Below are positions 10,602 through 22,915 of a stretch of DNA of 64,000 nucleotides, piece by piece. The stretch is from positions 62,001-126,000 of the forward strand of contig FMBT01000392.1 of assembly GCA_900095095.1 (NCBI GenBank). Direction: 5' to 3'. Position 1 is the first letter of the stretch, and every line of letters begins with the position of its first letter. Below the pieces are notes generated by a model. The model saw only the letters and a list, made by a program, of their open reading frames with translations, searched no databases and was not told where the DNA came from. Source of the DNA: Fragilariopsis cylindrus CCMP1102 (lineage: Eukaryota > Bacillariophyta > Bacillariophyceae > Bacillariales > Bacillariaceae). The position numbers and the translations under genes are program-made.

Positions 10602-11232
10602 GATGGATGTAGTCTTTTTTCTTTTTTATTATTGTTATTTAAAAAGGATTGGATGAATCGAATCTACTGTATACGGACAGGATGGACGTAGTTCTTAGTT
10701 AGTTGTACCGGCGAGAGCTTTGAACCTTCTAGAACAAGAGTGGCTGCTTGTAGTAATGAGAATTGGCCGCTGGTTTTATTGTCGATAAACTGTGTATGTT
10801 AGATTGGGTTTGTTGATCATTATCCTGTAAAAGTGTACAAAATCGCTCCAATTTATCGAACGGAAGAAGTACAGAGACTACCAATAAGCACTAAGCGAGT
10901 ACTTTTCCGCAAAAGAAAATACACTATGCATTGTAGGTACTATACGTATGTATCTATAGTAGGTCGTGATTGAGGGTAATATTGTGATTCTTGATTCCTT
11001 CTTTTTATTCTTCTGTTGGCTTATTATATTGATCAAATCTTTCCAGATCCTCCCCGTCATCGTATCTATTGACACCATCATCCCACCATCAACTCGTCTA
11101 GTCAAATAGAAGCGAATGGGAGAATTACTCAAGTCAAATACATACCACATAAGTAGCAGCCAAGAAACCATTTTAACATAGAATATTTGAGACAAGCAAG
11201 GTGACGTTAACAGTATACATATCGAGTGCAGG
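10602..11232. promoter_or_regulatory. Divergent promoter region, SmE / NAD(P)-binding protein
   Basis: A 631-base gap between head-to-head genes. No recognisable motif apart from an ACTGTATAC block near 10667. A leftward open frame running from 11543 into this gap is an antisense shadow of the next gene's Ser-rich leader. Confidence 0.4.
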
Positions 11233-12071
11233 ATGAAATTAGATACATACAATATCACATCGATGATGGCAACAACATCTTCTAGTAGTAGTAGTAGTAG
11301 TAGTAGACGCAGCAGCAGCAGCAGCAGCAGACGGCAACTTTTAGAGCCACTTTGCTCGCCAGTTCTAGTAGTTATTACAATTCTTGTACTATCTGTCGTG
11401 ACAGTACCAATCAATGGATATATTTCTTCAAGACCGATTACAACAACGGCGTTTGCTCGTAGTAAATTGGACGGACGTACTAGTAGTACAAGTAGTCTTT
11501 TGATGTCATCTTCATCATCTTCTTCTTCGTCGTCTAAATACAAGAAAATATTTGTAGCAGGTGGATCTAAAGGTGTCGGTCATGCGATTGTTACGAAACT
11601 ATCAGAACGTGGAACAGAGGTAGTTGCATTAGTTCGAAGTGAGAAAAGTAAAAAAGAATTAGATAAAATTGATGGTGTAACGGCTATTCTTGGTGATGCT
11701 TTTGATCAGAAGGGTGTCGAGAATGCGATGGATGGATGTGATGCAGCAATTACAACATTGGGTGGTACTACCGGTGATCGACGAGTTGATTACGAGGGTA
11801 ATAATAATGTAATTGAATCTGCGGGTATTTTAGGTGTTCAAAGAATCATCTTACTTACCAGTATTGGATGGTAAGTATTTTGTTCTCAGGTATAAAAATT
11901 TGTGTTAGGAAGATAAGAAATGAATGTATCTATCATTTGCTATCCTGCTGTCACCTCTCTCACATCATCTAATCATCGTTGTCTATTCGATTTGACTCTT
12001 TTGATTTGATTTGATTTGATGCGACGTGATGATGTTATCAAAATCAATATCAAACTATCAAATCAAATTTG

Positions 12072-12115
<44 letters not shown>

Positions 12116-12456
12116 GTAGTAGTAAGGAAGCTGCACCACCAGCTGTCTTTGAAGTATTGAAGGATGTATTAGAGGCAAAGGAAAAGGCAGAAAATATATT
12201 AATGGATTATTATACAAATTCGAATTGGTCTATTATTCGTCCCGGTGGATTAGTTTCGGAGGTTATGACAGGTCAAGCTATACTGACAGAAGATAATAAA
12301 ACAATCGGTAGTATCCATCGTGAGGATGTTGCCGATTTAGTCATCAAGGTATTAGATTCTACTAATACCGAACGAAAGATCCTTTCTGCTGTAGATCCAT
12401 CAATTACATCGTCAGTTGCAGTTGAGGGGAAAGTCATCCCAGCATTCGAGTTGTAG
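11233..12456 (+). CDS. NAD(P)-binding Rossmann protein (NmrA/atypical SDR type)
   Basis: Exon 1 (11233-11870) and exon 2 (12114-12456) are joined in phase 2 across a 243-base intron (GTAAGT..TATATAG), giving 326 residues. The N-terminus is Ser/Arg-rich with one hydrophobic core (about 43-57) and may be a signal or targeting leader; an internal Met at 11263 is an alternative start. The domain begins with KIFVAGGSKGVGHAIV, a glycine-rich dinucleotide motif of atypical SDRs, then LGDAFD, then ILLTSIGCGSSKEA across the junction, where a YxxxK-type catalytic motif is absent. SIIRPGGL and IHREDVADLV near the C-terminus are typical of the NmrA/Tic62-like group. By inference an organellar NADPH sensor or reductase; substrate unknown. 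Confidence 0.8.
12076..12112. repeat. TA dinucleotide tract abutting a 3' splice site
   Basis: About 18 TA units run directly into the AG acceptor (12112-12113) of the NAD(P)-binding gene, replacing the usual polypyrimidine tract. Confidence 0.85.
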
Positions 12457-12736
12457 AAAGAATAAAAGAGCCAGGATTAGTGATAAACAATAATAGAAGG
12501 AACATAAAGTAATAACATATGTGTAGCGTCCATTCGTTCTTTTTTAAGTTTTTAGAAATCACATTACATATATTGTGAAGAGCATGAAAGATTATAATAT
12601 TATAGCTATATCATGTGTTATATGTATTATTTGTGATTCTATGATTACGTAGCATCTTTAGCCGCGCCGATTTGGTTTGTTGTTGTTGTTGTTGTTGTTG
12701 GTACAATTATTGCAATTTTTGTTCTATACTGTTTCT

Positions 12737-13690
12737 TTATTTCTTATTGTTGTTTTCAAGAACAGCTTCAGCTTCTTCGGTTGCAGTACGGATATTGTCT
12801 TTTCCAAACATATCTTCAATACTTAACTCTAACACATTATCATTATTAACAACCTTAACATTATTATTATTATTATCTCCATCAACACCCATTTTCTGTA
12901 ATGCCTTTTCTATATTCCAACCACCACCTTCATCTTTATTATCTTGAAAGTAACCAAGATTATCAGCGATTAAATGTTGATTATTACAACCAGGACATGT
13001 TACAATAACAACACCATTGTTATATGCCTGTTCAGTAAATTGTTTCGCAGATCGTGTATCACATACAGTACAAGTAAATACAATAGCAAGTTTCTTTCCT
13101 CCTGTTTGTGCACCAGGTATATCAATCATCGTACTATTACTATCTTCTTTTTCGAGATCACTACAACTGTCACTACCACCACTCTCCTCGATATCGACGG
13201 CTGATTCTTCTACTACCGTCGTCGTCGTCGTCGTCGCATTATTAACCGTTTCACTCATATGACGCTTTTGTTGTGACAAATAATAAGATGAAGAGATTAA
13301 GGACGACATGTGATGATGACCACGACGATGATGATGGCCCGACGTAAGAATTTGAGCGTTGTTGTTGGCGTTGTTGCTGTAATGTTGTTTTGTAGAAAAG
13401 AACCGAATGTTAATGTCATTATTAATATTCCGTAAGTCAATACTATGATTATCATTTCTCTTCACTATTGTTGTTGCTTTCGCTGCTGTTGTTGTTATGG
13501 GATCATCAGAATCGAATCCTTTCGATAATAATATCAGTGACGATTCTTCGTTACCTGCCAATAACGACGACGACGACGACGAGTAGTGGTAACTCCTGCA
13601 ACATGTTCTTATTCTTCCAAGAACATTATTTACAACTACTACCGACAACCGATTACTATTGTGTGATAATACTAATGATGATCTCAGCAT
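12737..13690 (-). CDS. DNLZ: DNL-type zinc finger protein, mtHsp70 escort (Zim17/Hep1)
   Basis: Single exon, 317 residues. The first 35 residues are rich in Leu, Arg and Ser without acid, as in a mitochondrial presequence, followed by a long low-complexity region. The DNL domain covers about 195-255: CTVC (207-210) and CPGC (232-235) supply four zinc ligands, and DNLGYFQD (243-250) is the signature that names the family. Zim17/Hep1 keeps mitochondrial Hsp70 soluble and stimulates its ATPase; algae also have plastid forms. Here no A-F plastid motif is visible, so mitochondrial placement is inferred. The family domain is usually in proteins of 150-200 residues; the extra length is Asn/Ser/Thr repeat. 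Confidence 0.9.
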   Translation of the reverse strand: MLRSSLVLSHNSNRLSVVVVNNVLGRIRTCCRSYHYSSSSSSLLAGNEESSLILLSKGFDSDDPITTTAAKATTIVKRNDNHSIDLRNINNDINIRFFSTKQHYSNNANNNAQILTSGHHHRRGHHHMSSLISSSYYLSQQKRHMSETVNNATTTTTTVVEESAVDIEESGGSDSCSDLEKEDSNSTMIDIPGAQTGGKKLAIVFTCTVCDTRSAKQFTEQAYNNGVVIVTCPGCNNQHLIADNLGYFQDNKDEGGGWNIEKALQKMGVDGDNNNNNVKVVNNDNVLELSIEDMFGKDNIRTATEEAEAVLENNNKK

Positions 13691-14357
13691 TATTATTGTT
13701 GAGTGGTGTGTGAAAACTGAAGCAACAAAAAAACTGTCTGTCTAGTAGGGGAAGCAAATATTAAAATTGTTTTTAGTAACACAAACTTCTCTGAACAGAA
13801 CCTCAGAACCTCTGTTTGGAAACGGTTGTACTGTATCGACAAGAGCTATGATACTGCTAACGTTGCTACTCTTTGGCATCTTACGATATAAGTTGACAAC
13901 ACGACCCAAGAATTTCTTCGATGCATGATGTGATTATTATTACTTTACACTGAAGAGAAGGGGAAAAAAATGAGTCTGTCAATCGACATGAACCACCCAA
14001 AATTTTCCGCGCCTTGACTATCCACTAAATAATAAAAAAAATTAAAAAAATCTATCACATAAAACGTTAAGTTTGACACCGTTAAACGACACGTGATTTT
14101 TCGTTTGTCGCACATACCATGTATAAGGCTACTTCTGAAGTCCTACTACCGGTATTACGTACTACTGTTTATTTTAAGAATTTAATATCGGAATCGGTGC
14201 GATGAGATTTAATGACTACATTGTTCCTATCAAAGTAACTAAACAGACAACAACGACGTACAGTGCTGTATCTTATCAACGAGATACAAGACCACAGATA
14301 CAATAACCCAAACCCAAACCCAATAGCTCCCAACACCATCCGATCATTCAAGTCACC
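13691..14357. promoter_or_regulatory. Divergent promoter region, DNLZ / PPR protein
   Basis: A 667-base gap between head-to-head start codons. AT-rich. A 60-codon minus-strand frame at 14169-14351 has a hydrophobic stretch but begins 7 bases from the PPR start and is not supported. Confidence 0.4.
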
Positions 14358-16958
14358 ATGATGCGTCGCCCTCCTTCATCTTTATTGTCGATTGTTGGCA
14401 CTGCAACGAAATTACGTAAAGTAACAGGAAGAAGGATCCAACAATCATTGCGTTCAAAAAGCAGTACACGTATTAGTAGTAATAATGTTCCAACAACATC
14501 AACATCAACATCAGCATCAGCATCAGCATCGTCATTAGTTACACCGGGAGGATCATCATCATTGTCATCATTGTCATCATTGTCGCCATTACCGTCGACA
14601 AGGAAAACGACAACAACATCGTCGTCGAAGGTTCTTCTTGATTATGATAATACAAACAATAACAATCGTGGTCGACGAAAACAACATCAACTAGTCGTAT
14701 CATCATCGTCACATAATAATGCTTTCAATCAATATTTAAACAAAAGTATGGATGGGAAGGAGAAGGAAGTAGAAGAACTTAAACGGATAGCGGCGATGCG
14801 ATTATTCTTAGATTCTCTTCAACTTCATACTGCAAATTTTACTCTTTCAACTACTAGCAAAATGAAAACAACAACGACAACTGCTGAAATTCTAAAAGGT
14901 AATAATACTGTGCGTGGTGACGACGTCGATCGAAGAAGAATAAGATCTCAGCAGCAAAAAGAACAAGATCCAAATCAAAATCAAAATCAACAACGCGAAC
15001 TCGACGACGACCCGAAGGTAGTAGTAGTAGGACAGAAACTACTAGCCATGAAAAGTACATTTAGTAGTGACAATAGGAATACGAATACGAATACGAATAC
15101 CAATACCAATACCAATACCAATACCAATACCAATACCAATACGAAGAATCAAGAAAAGAAAAAACAACGAATTGTTGATAGTGATCAGTTTATATTAAAA
15201 TCAGCACTACGGAAAACTATACACGATCAAGATATATCAAAAAGTCTTATTTTATTTCGTGATACACAAAGGAAAAAGTTAGTTCTACCACGGAATACAG
15301 TTACGGATCTTTTTTTTATGATATCCCAAAAGGATCCAATTCATGCATACCAGATAATACAATATTATAATTCATATTGGGATCATCATAATCCTAATAT
15401 TCAGAACAATAATGATGATGATAATGGCAACAGCAAAAGCAAAGGCGAAGTACACGATGCCGCTCTTGATTCGGCTACGAAGAAACGACTTTCATTATAC
15501 AAACGTATGGTTAGTAGTATTAGTTTATTAGATCCGTATCATCACAATACAAAACAAATGAATCAAATGGTACATTCATTATTGAATGAAATTGAATTAA
15601 TGGATATACAATCCAAACAGATGCTGTATCCAAATTTGGTCGTTTCGTTAGTTACACAACGTAGTAACACAGTCGGGCAACGTGCGAATAAAATATATGA
15701 GTTTATGGTTGAACATGATTTTGAAATGAAATCTGGTTGGTTAAATCGGATTATATCAACATCGAAATATAATCGTCAAAATGATTTACCATTCCACGAT
15801 GTTATTAAACGATTGGTTAGTGCTGGTGGTCAATTAATGCCAGATTCAATTTTACCTGCAATACAAAACATGTTCCCATATACTAATACAGAACAAATGT
15901 CTATAACTCTTGAAGCTTGGTTAGAAGATTTTCGTATCAAAGATGATAAACATCAACAACGACGAAAATACGTAGACGGCGACGACAATGACAATAAAGT
16001 TATTTGGTGGAAGCAAGAAGATCTGATTGATCTATCTACGTTGGAAAGCATAACGGCAGGTGCTACAAGAAATGGAGACTCAAAATTAATTTTGCTGGTA
16101 TGGGATGTCTTAGAATTTTCTCGTTATTCACCCACAGAAACTATATATGAGAATACAATCATTACATTTGCGAATGACAAAAATGATGGACTTCGTTCGG
16201 CATTTGCCGCTATGTCATCAATGAAGGAGGATGGGTTTGTACCAAGTCGACCGTTGATACGGAGCATTTCATCTGCACTTCGCTTTAATAAATATGTTGT
16301 TAGTAAGGCACGACGGATACTAATAGACGATAGACAGCAAGAAATGTTATCTTTGGAAAGTGATAAATTATTTTCGTTGGAGTCTTTTAATATTATCATG
16401 TCAAGTTATGCCGAAAGAGGTGATCCGCATGATGTTGCAGGTATCCTTAATGTAATGATCGAGAATGATATCAAACCCAATGCTGATTCGTATTCCTTTG
16501 TAATTGAGGCACTTGGGAGGGATATTAAAAAACGATTGAAAATGGATGACCATTCATACAAGCAAAGGAATGTTGAGATGGCTGATACCATCCTTTCTAT
16601 GATGGAAGAAGATAATATTGCACCGACGACGCATGTTATTCGACACTATATAGAGCTACTGTGCTTAGCTGGTGAAATTGAAACTGCAACGTCCATTGTG
16701 GAGGATTTTCTGTCAAGTAGTAAAGATGGAAACACGAGAGTCAACAATATAACGATTTACAGAGTTGCCATTGAAAATGCTATACTAGAGAACTACGAAG
16801 TTGCCAAAAAATTATGCTCGATGACATCTGAGCATATTTCAGCTCTACATCGTAAGATTGCAAGTAGAGAACAAAGATCCTTATACGTCAAACAAATCGA
16901 AGAAGAAGCAAAAAAAAAAGATCGAAAAGCTAGTAGTTACCGTGACCGTGGTGATTAA
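14358..16958 (+). CDS. Pentatricopeptide repeat (PPR) protein
   Basis: Single exon, 866 residues. A basic, Ser-rich N-terminus (MMRRPPSSLLSIVGTATKLRK) suits mitochondrial import; two adjacent ATGs make the exact start uncertain by one residue. About 270 residues of Ser/Thr/Asn low complexity follow, including an Asn-Thr alternation. The C-terminal half is alpha-helical with PPR-type units, clearest at about 590-640 (TETIYENTIITFANDKNDG) and 670-720 (ESFNIIMSSYAERGDPHDVAGILNVMIENDIKPNADSYSFVIEAL), then a further unit near 750-780. PPR proteins bind organellar RNA for processing, stability or translation; no DYW or SMR domain is seen at the end. Target unknown. Confidence 0.8.
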   Translation: MMRRPPSSLLSIVGTATKLRKVTGRRIQQSLRSKSSTRISSNNVPTTSTSTSASASASSLVTPGGSSSLSSLSSLSPLPSTRKTTTTSSSKVLLDYDNTNNNNRGRRKQHQLVVSSSSHNNAFNQYLNKSMDGKEKEVEELKRIAAMRLFLDSLQLHTANFTLSTTSKMKTTTTTAEILKGNNTVRGDDVDRRRIRSQQQKEQDPNQNQNQQRELDDDPKVVVVGQKLLAMKSTFSSDNRNTNTNTNTNTNTNTNTNTNTNTKNQEKKKQRIVDSDQFILKSALRKTIHDQDISKSLILFRDTQRKKLVLPRNTVTDLFFMISQKDPIHAYQIIQYYNSYWDHHNPNIQNNNDDDNGNSKSKGEVHDAALDSATKKRLSLYKRMVSSISLLDPYHHNTKQMNQMVHSLLNEIELMDIQSKQMLYPNLVVSLVTQRSNTVGQRANKIYEFMVEHDFEMKSGWLNRIISTSKYNRQNDLPFHDVIKRLVSAGGQLMPDSILPAIQNMFPYTNTEQMSITLEAWLEDFRIKDDKHQQRRKYVDGDDNDNKVIWWKQEDLIDLSTLESITAGATRNGDSKLILLVWDVLEFSRYSPTETIYENTIITFANDKNDGLRSAFAAMSSMKEDGFVPSRPLIRSISSALRFNKYVVSKARRILIDDRQQEMLSLESDKLFSLESFNIIMSSYAERGDPHDVAGILNVMIENDIKPNADSYSFVIEALGRDIKKRLKMDDHSYKQRNVEMADTILSMMEEDNIAPTTHVIRHYIELLCLAGEIETATSIVEDFLSSSKDGNTRVNNITIYRVAIENAILENYEVAKKLCSMTSEHISALHRKIASREQRSLYVKQIEEEAKKKDRKASSYRDRGD
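15076..15142 (+). repeat. AATACC/AATACG hexanucleotide repeat in coding sequence
   Basis: About eleven hexamer units encode an Asn-Thr alternation in the PPR protein's low-complexity region. The frame is kept because the unit is six bases. Confidence 0.9.
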
Positions 16959-17579
16959 TTTGATTTCTTGTGGGGGGAAATAAATTTTCGCTGTTGTTTG
17001 TTACGATAGTTAACTTTCCTAATTAGTTATATCATAATCAGTCAAAATGCTTACCAATGTTGGAACGTGATAGTGCTTTCTAACATATTAGGTACGTGTA
17101 GCTACAAACAAATCGAATAGGAGATTTTGCGGCCACTGACACTGGTTTTATGACCTGTCTCAGTCGTCCCTCCTATCTTGGGATGTATCCAATCCATAGA
17201 AAAATTGATCAACGATTCAATAAACTAAAATGCATTCTTCTTCTTGACCTACAAAGAAACATGTTAGAGAACACGGACAAGCAAAACAAGAAGATCAGCC
17301 GTCAAGACGAAAACTCAACAAAGCTATCCTTCAAAGCGTCATTCGCGTTCGAAGTGATGAGGATGATGCTGTCGCCACAAACTTTTCCAACTATCATGAT
17401 ATATTTATCTATAGAATAAAATACACTATAATATGCTCTCATCACGAGCGCATAAAAGTTTTGACAGAGATATTCTTATTCTTGTTTTCTTTTTTAGTCG
17501 TATATTTTATATTATTGGTCGCATCCAAAAAATGGCTTGTATATCTAAACTCAATCAATTATTTGCACCAAATTATTCA
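16959..17579. other. Convergent intergenic, PPR / V-ATPase H
   Basis: A 621-base gap between genes ending towards each other. An 89-codon frame at 17150-17419 has no recognisable feature. Nothing else seen. Confidence 0.5.
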
Positions 17580-19354
17580 TTATTTTACATACTCCCAGTT
17601 TTGAACCATGATCTTAGATACGCATTGCAGAGCATGACGTTGGAGGTCGACATTATCAGATTCAATCAAAGGCATAACCAATTCCTTGGCTCCAAGTCTC
17701 TTCGTGATAGATCGTCCGTTAGGGTAAAAACGAACAAACTCGCCGATATCGTAGCATGCAATGGCAACAACTTCCTCATCTTTACTAGACAGAAGAGTGA
17801 TAAGGACCTTGAGAAGAAAAAAGTCACCATCGGAACCTTCAAACATTTTGGCATTCTCCTTGAAAAATGCCTCTGTATGGGTGGATCCCCATTGAAGGTG
17901 ACCTTTTTCTACTTCGTTCTTGTACACCTCCCAACGGCTCATATCTTTGTAATTTTCTACAAGGAGCTTGTAAACGATATCAATATCATCAACGATATCG
18001 GGGTCTGTAAACTGTTTGTCTCTCAAAAGTGTGATGGATTTCATCAGTCCATTGCCAATCATTTCAGACAAAAAGAACTTCCCATCGTGTACCTCAGAAC
18101 CCGACGGTGCAGCATCGTCGGTATCAACACAGGTAGCCAAATTGTTGAGTGCAGCAAGCGCCACACGAACTATCTTCTCACGAGGAGCAGCGGCAATCAG
18201 CTCACACAAAGCCTGGACGGGGATTCCCTCCTTAGCAAAGTCGGCACGGATAGTCCAGGATGTGTTCAATTCGTACGTCAAAATCCACATACAAAAGGTT
18301 AGTGCGTATAGTTGTTGGACGGATCCTTGTCCAAACTTTTGTTGACCATCGGAGGGACTACTTTGCTTCGAAGCGGACAGAAGTTGACGAGCCATGTACT
18401 TGATACCACCCGCCTTGGCGAAGATAATTCGAGACTCATATGAGTCCATCAACACAACCAATGCAGGGATACATAACCAACCAAACTACCGGTGGCATTC
18501 TTAAGTTGGCTAACAATCCAAGCCACCAATGCTTCCATAGGCTCTATTGCGGAGGCGTAAGAAACAATTCTGGACTTTGAATCTGAACTTCCCTTGGATG
18601 GGCATGATGCGATCAAAATCTTACCCAACGACATCGAGGCAGATTTTTGTGCAAAGACATCACCTTTGCCACCCTTGTTAAGAATTCGTAAAAGTGCCTT
18701 CCATTGGTCTACTAAAATACCATCCTTTCCTACATAAAATACAGATGCAACCGTAACACCCGAATCTCCTTTACTCAAGGTAGAGATAATCTCATTAAGC
18801 TTCGTCAGTGCGTAATGTGTTACTACACCCAACGGATCAACGTCTAAGGCATGGCTAGCCTGTTCGCCTGTGCATTTGTCAACATATGTCGAAACTTCAC
18901 CTATTGTTTTTTTTTTTTTCAGAACGATTACAATGCAATTGATTGTGAGCGAGCGAATGAGTGAGTGAGTGAGAACGATAGAAATTCTGTCTATATATCA
19001 TACATTGAGACAGTTTTCCGAAAAATATCTCATGAATATTATATTTATTCTATTTGAAAAATTGCAAATAATATTTTCCTCATGTACAACTGTTACTACA
19101 TTTTTTTTGTTTTATAAACACTGACCTGTACCTGCACCAGCACCCGCAGCTTCTGCCAGCAACTTTAGTAGAACTCTTGCATACATAGAAGCATCCCGTG
19201 AATCGGCTAGGGTATAGTCAATTGGATTCGTTTCTGCCATACGCAACAACGCCGTTTCTTGTGCCGTTAGACGCAATGAACCTAATGCATCCCATTGTAT
19301 ATTTGGGAAGGCTGTACCCACAGGTGAAGTCATGTTATTTACGCTCATGGTCAA
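17580..19354 (-). CDS. VMA13: V-type proton ATPase subunit H (one frame break)
   Basis: Exon 1 (19354-19126) and exon 2 (18900-17580) are joined across an intron GTCAGT..AATAG with a poly-A stretch; the junction reads TGEVSTYVDK. The product is a roughly 516-residue armadillo-type protein ending GHLQWGSTHTEAFFKENAKMFE, then ACYDIGEFVRFYPNG, then HALQCVSKIMVQNWEYVK, the diagnostic C-terminus of subunit H. This subunit caps the V1 sector, couples it to Vo and silences free V1. The frame breaks once at about 18468-18475: upstream NATGSLVGY is in one frame and downstream IPALVVLMDSYESRIIFAKAGG in the -1 frame, both matching the family. Adding one base restores the whole reading. Exonic length plus one is divisible by three. 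An assembly indel is the simplest reading. Confidence 0.9.
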
Positions 19355-19982
19355 GGCAAAGTTTGACTAACTAATTAATTAATTTAATCTACACCCGTTC
19401 GTCGTCTTTTTCTATTGAGAAGGGGGAAGGGATGCAGTAGTTTAATTGCTAACGATGTTCATAGGTTATCGAACTTAAATTGGTGTGTAAATTGTTGTAC
19501 TATCACGACAGGATCCAAGAAGTGTATTGGCGAAGGCGAACATACTGTACAGTAGGAAAAGCAAGTACAATTTGTATGAGATACGCGCAACGGTTAGATT
19601 GAGTTTGTTGAGCGATTATGTCGTCCTGTCGCATAAAAACACGCCGAACATGCTCGGAGGAAAAGGGGATCAATTAGGGATCAATAATATTAGGGGGGGG
19701 GGGATTAGGAAGGCAGCAGCTACTGTAGTACAAAATTGTCCAAGTAAGTGTACTGTACTAGTACTGTTGTGAATACCATCATCCATGCATCATATTAGGA
19801 AAAGTTATCTTCGTTACTATCTCTACTAACTCTATTACTTTTAAATGTCTTATACTATACTTTCCAGACCGCTGGATGTGCACAGGTTGCATTAGAGAAA
19901 TTAGGAAGTTGTGCCATGATAGGGAAAATTTACTGACCTAATCTCCATTCAATACTAACTGAGAAAATCCAACAAGTCTACA

Positions 19983-20035
<53 letters not shown>
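19983..20035. repeat. (TCA)n trinucleotide microsatellite
   Basis: About 17 perfect units, outside any gene. The same trinucleotide is frequent inside genes of this window. Confidence 0.9.
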
Positions 20036-20406
20036 CAATATGCACAAAGCTATTAAGGTAACACCACCAACAACAACAACAACATCCTTCATTTCATTAC
20101 ATTACTAAAGATAGTAGCTGGTTTTATCACACAATTATTGGATGGGGACACATTGTTGGTGGGCATGTTTGGTGCGTGAAGTGAGTTGATGTGTTTGTTT
20201 ATCGCATAGAACAAATCATATCAGGCGTGTTTACTTTCAGTGCACCAGCCAACTGCCATAACTATAATTGTGACTAGATTCCATATTTCCAAAAACGACC
20301 AGTTACCACAGAGTAATGTAGTAATACAAAGAATGGCAAAGGGGGGTTAAAGAAGAGAAAGGGCCAGTTGGTGTAGCCAGTTATTGATGAGACAAACGAC
20401 ATGTTG

Positions 20407-20422
20407 CCCCCCCCCCCCCCCC
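20407..20422. repeat. 16-base C homopolymer
   Basis: A run of 16 C followed by ATATATATATA. Such runs are error-prone, so the length should be treated as approximate. Confidence 0.85.
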
Positions 20423-20689
20423 ATATATATATATAAAATACAGGGAGATTATTTATGTAGAAAGTACAAAATATTATGGTACTTTGGTCAGGTTGTGTAT
20501 TTTTGTTTTGTGGAATCCAGAAATGCATAGTATATCTCTGTGTGTTGATTGATCAGCGATCATTTTTGTAAAACATTAATGACAGATAATTGAACTTACT
20601 AGAAAAATAGAAAAATGAAAAGATCAATTGACCACGAATGGCATATTGAAAAAACATAGTTTTAGTCTATTTTCTTAAAGTAGAGAGAT

Positions 20690-22397
20690 TTATTCTTTCG
20701 TCTCTGGTTTTTGTGCGAGCGTTACATATACTACTCGTCGTTCCCCCTCTGCGTCTTGAACTGTTACCGCAACTTTCTCTCCTGCAACACATTTTTCCAA
20801 TTGCATCTGTAATTCGTCAAAATTAGTAACTTCATTTCCTCCCACGGCAACAATCGCATCTCCGTATGTAACGACACCATTTAGAGAAATATCTAAGGAA
20901 CGAATTCCCGCATCATAAGCAGGAGAACTCCTTTCTACCTTAGCGACCCAATTTTTCGACTTCGCCAGGGGTAAAGTACTATTGGAATGATTGACACTAT
21001 TGATATTGATATTTTGTCTGATTACAGAAATACCTAACCAGCCTTGATTGGGACGTAGTCCATTCTGGATGCGATCTTCTCTAATAATTCTCGTCACAAT
21101 TGGTTTGAGTTGATCAGCGGGAACTGCGAATCCAATACCTGAGAAACTACCACTCGTGCTAATAATTGCCGTGTTGATACCCACTACTTCGCCTTTCAAA
21201 TTCAACAGTGGACCCCCCGAATTCCCAGGATTAATGGCAGCATCCGTCTATGACCATCCCCAGATTCCATCCGATTAGTGAGAAAGAAATAAAAAATAAG
21301 GAAGGAATTAAAATTAGGATTTCTTCATCTCGATGTGAACAACGTACACGTGTACCATAATAAGATGACTGATGATACGAGAAGTACTGTGGTAGAAATC
21401 ATAATCATTTACACTATCGTATGTTTAATTCTCAATGCAAAATGCACTACTCACCTGTATTACGTTGCGGATGGGTGTATTCGCAGGTGTTCGTGCTGTT
21501 CCTGCACGGAAGTCACGATTGACAGCCGATACAACTCCGGCTGTAACCGTACTTTGTAATCCAAATGGATTACCAATAGCAACTACAGACTGACCGACCA
21601 ACAAGTCAGACGATGCACCAAATGAATATAATCTTCAGAAGCCGTAACAGTATAATTGCTGTCGTTGATATTGTTGTTGTCATCCTTAACCGCAGATGAC
21701 TTCTCGTCGTCGTCTGATATTATCTTCAAGACAGCTAAGTCAAGATCTGTATTGACATCGACGATACGACATTTTTGATATCGACTTGACGAACTGATCC
21801 TAACGTACACAGCCGGTAACGATCTACATCGAATACACCTGGTAGTTTATTCTTAATAACGGACTTCGTGATGTTGAGAATATCATGAGTAATAAACCCA
21901 CCTGTAAGATTTCCTGCTAATTCATCAAATGTATGTTCCGCTATTTCTGCATTCTTTTGAGTCGTATATGCCCGTTCGATAACGTGATAATTGGTACAAA
22001 TATAGCCAGGAGCAACAACGAAACCTGATCCTGACCCCAATGAGTTCCCTCGAGGCAAATCAGTAGAGGAATCATTATCCTGTTGTTGACGTTGTCGCCG
22101 CCTTGACTGTCCTCGACGTCTAGTATTGACGGGAGCAGGAGATACCGATGTTATAAAAGCGACTGAAGGACCACATTGCCGAACGACACCGGTAATTGAT
22201 CGTTCCGATGGGGTTAGATCTTTCTCGAGTTCACCTACAGATACTGTTAACGCAAATAATGAATGTACCCTGTCTACAGCCACGTGTCGGTACGGAACGG
22301 ACGAGAATGGTACGACCGAGTGCAACAACAACACCAATATTATTGCCGAGAGATAAATGTAGAAGAAATTGACAGAGGTAGCGACAAAGAACCCCAT
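20690..22397 (-). CDS. HtrA/Deg-family serine protease with PDZ domain (two frame breaks)
   Basis: Exon 1 (22397-21455) and exon 2 (21247-20690) are separated by a GTGAGT..CATAG intron. A hydrophobic N-terminal signal (about 9-27) precedes a trypsin-like domain: [20 protein letters not shown] (catalytic His), [11 protein letters not shown] (catalytic Asp), [25 protein letters not shown], and after the intron [12 protein letters not shown] (catalytic Ser), followed by one PDZ domain with GWLGISV and [11 protein letters not shown]. Deg proteases degrade damaged proteins in plastid lumen, mitochondria or secretory spaces; the leader shows entry into the secretory or plastid route only. The frame breaks twice (about 21808-21816 and 21624-21631), each repaired by one base; 943 exon-1 bases plus two is divisible by three, giving about 500 residues. 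Likely assembly indels. Confidence 0.88.
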
Positions 22398-22915
22398 GGT
22401 TATGGTTATGTTGAGTGAATTATTTGTTGTTTCGATCGAGATGTCGGCGCACTTGAGGCTTTGAGGGAATGAATGAGGTGATATGGCATATGAAAGGATT
22501 CTGATCTTTGTTTTGTTGGCGTAAAATTAAGTTTTGCTGTGTCGATTTATTGTGATTTGTTAGATGTGTGACTGAGTCAGTCAAGTCGTGCGTAAGTACT
22601 TATTTAGGCTTATATGTTTTTTGTGGGCAGATTCAAGGTCGCTCGTCATCGGATGCCATTGATTTACCGTATTGATGATGATCTCTTTGATGTTGTTATT
22701 TTCAAATTTCTTGTGCTACAGTATACAGCATTACATTATACAGCATCACGATTACTTTGAAGTACGACGATACAAAGGACTACTACTACCACTTTCATTC
22801 TTTAGCAATAATTTGTACTATTAAATTTCCCTCGCTTCGCTGCGGTATCACCACTTATTCATAATTCTACTACCGCTTCCATAATACAAACACTACGTGG
22901 AACACGGAGGATAAT
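22398..22915. promoter_or_regulatory. Divergent promoter region, protease / SLC35B transporter
   Basis: A 518-base gap between head-to-head genes. It contains CTACAGTATACAGC near 22719, one of the recurrent TACAGTA-type blocks. No other motif is assigned. Confidence 0.4.

Larger units (their letters stand above)
19355..20689. other. Intergenic with homopolymer and ATC tracts
   Basis: A 1.3-kb gap with no convincing gene. It holds an 11-G run (19693-19703), a TACTGTACTAGTACTG block (19751-19766), a (TCA)n tract (about 19983-20035) and a 16-C run (20407-20422) followed by a TA run. It includes the 5' flank of the V-ATPase gene and the 3' flank of the protease. Confidence 0.6.

Noticed and set aside
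10878-11543. 221-codon minus-strand frame
   Set aside because: Overlaps the Ser-rich leader of the NAD(P)-binding gene and its promoter; no family features.
14169-14351. 60-codon minus-strand frame with a membrane-like stretch
   Set aside because: Starts seven bases from the PPR start codon on the other strand, and has no family match.
17433-18302. 289-codon plus-strand open frame
   Set aside because: It is antisense to the V-ATPase H exon, whose family match is strong; the antisense protein shows no domain or plausible composition.
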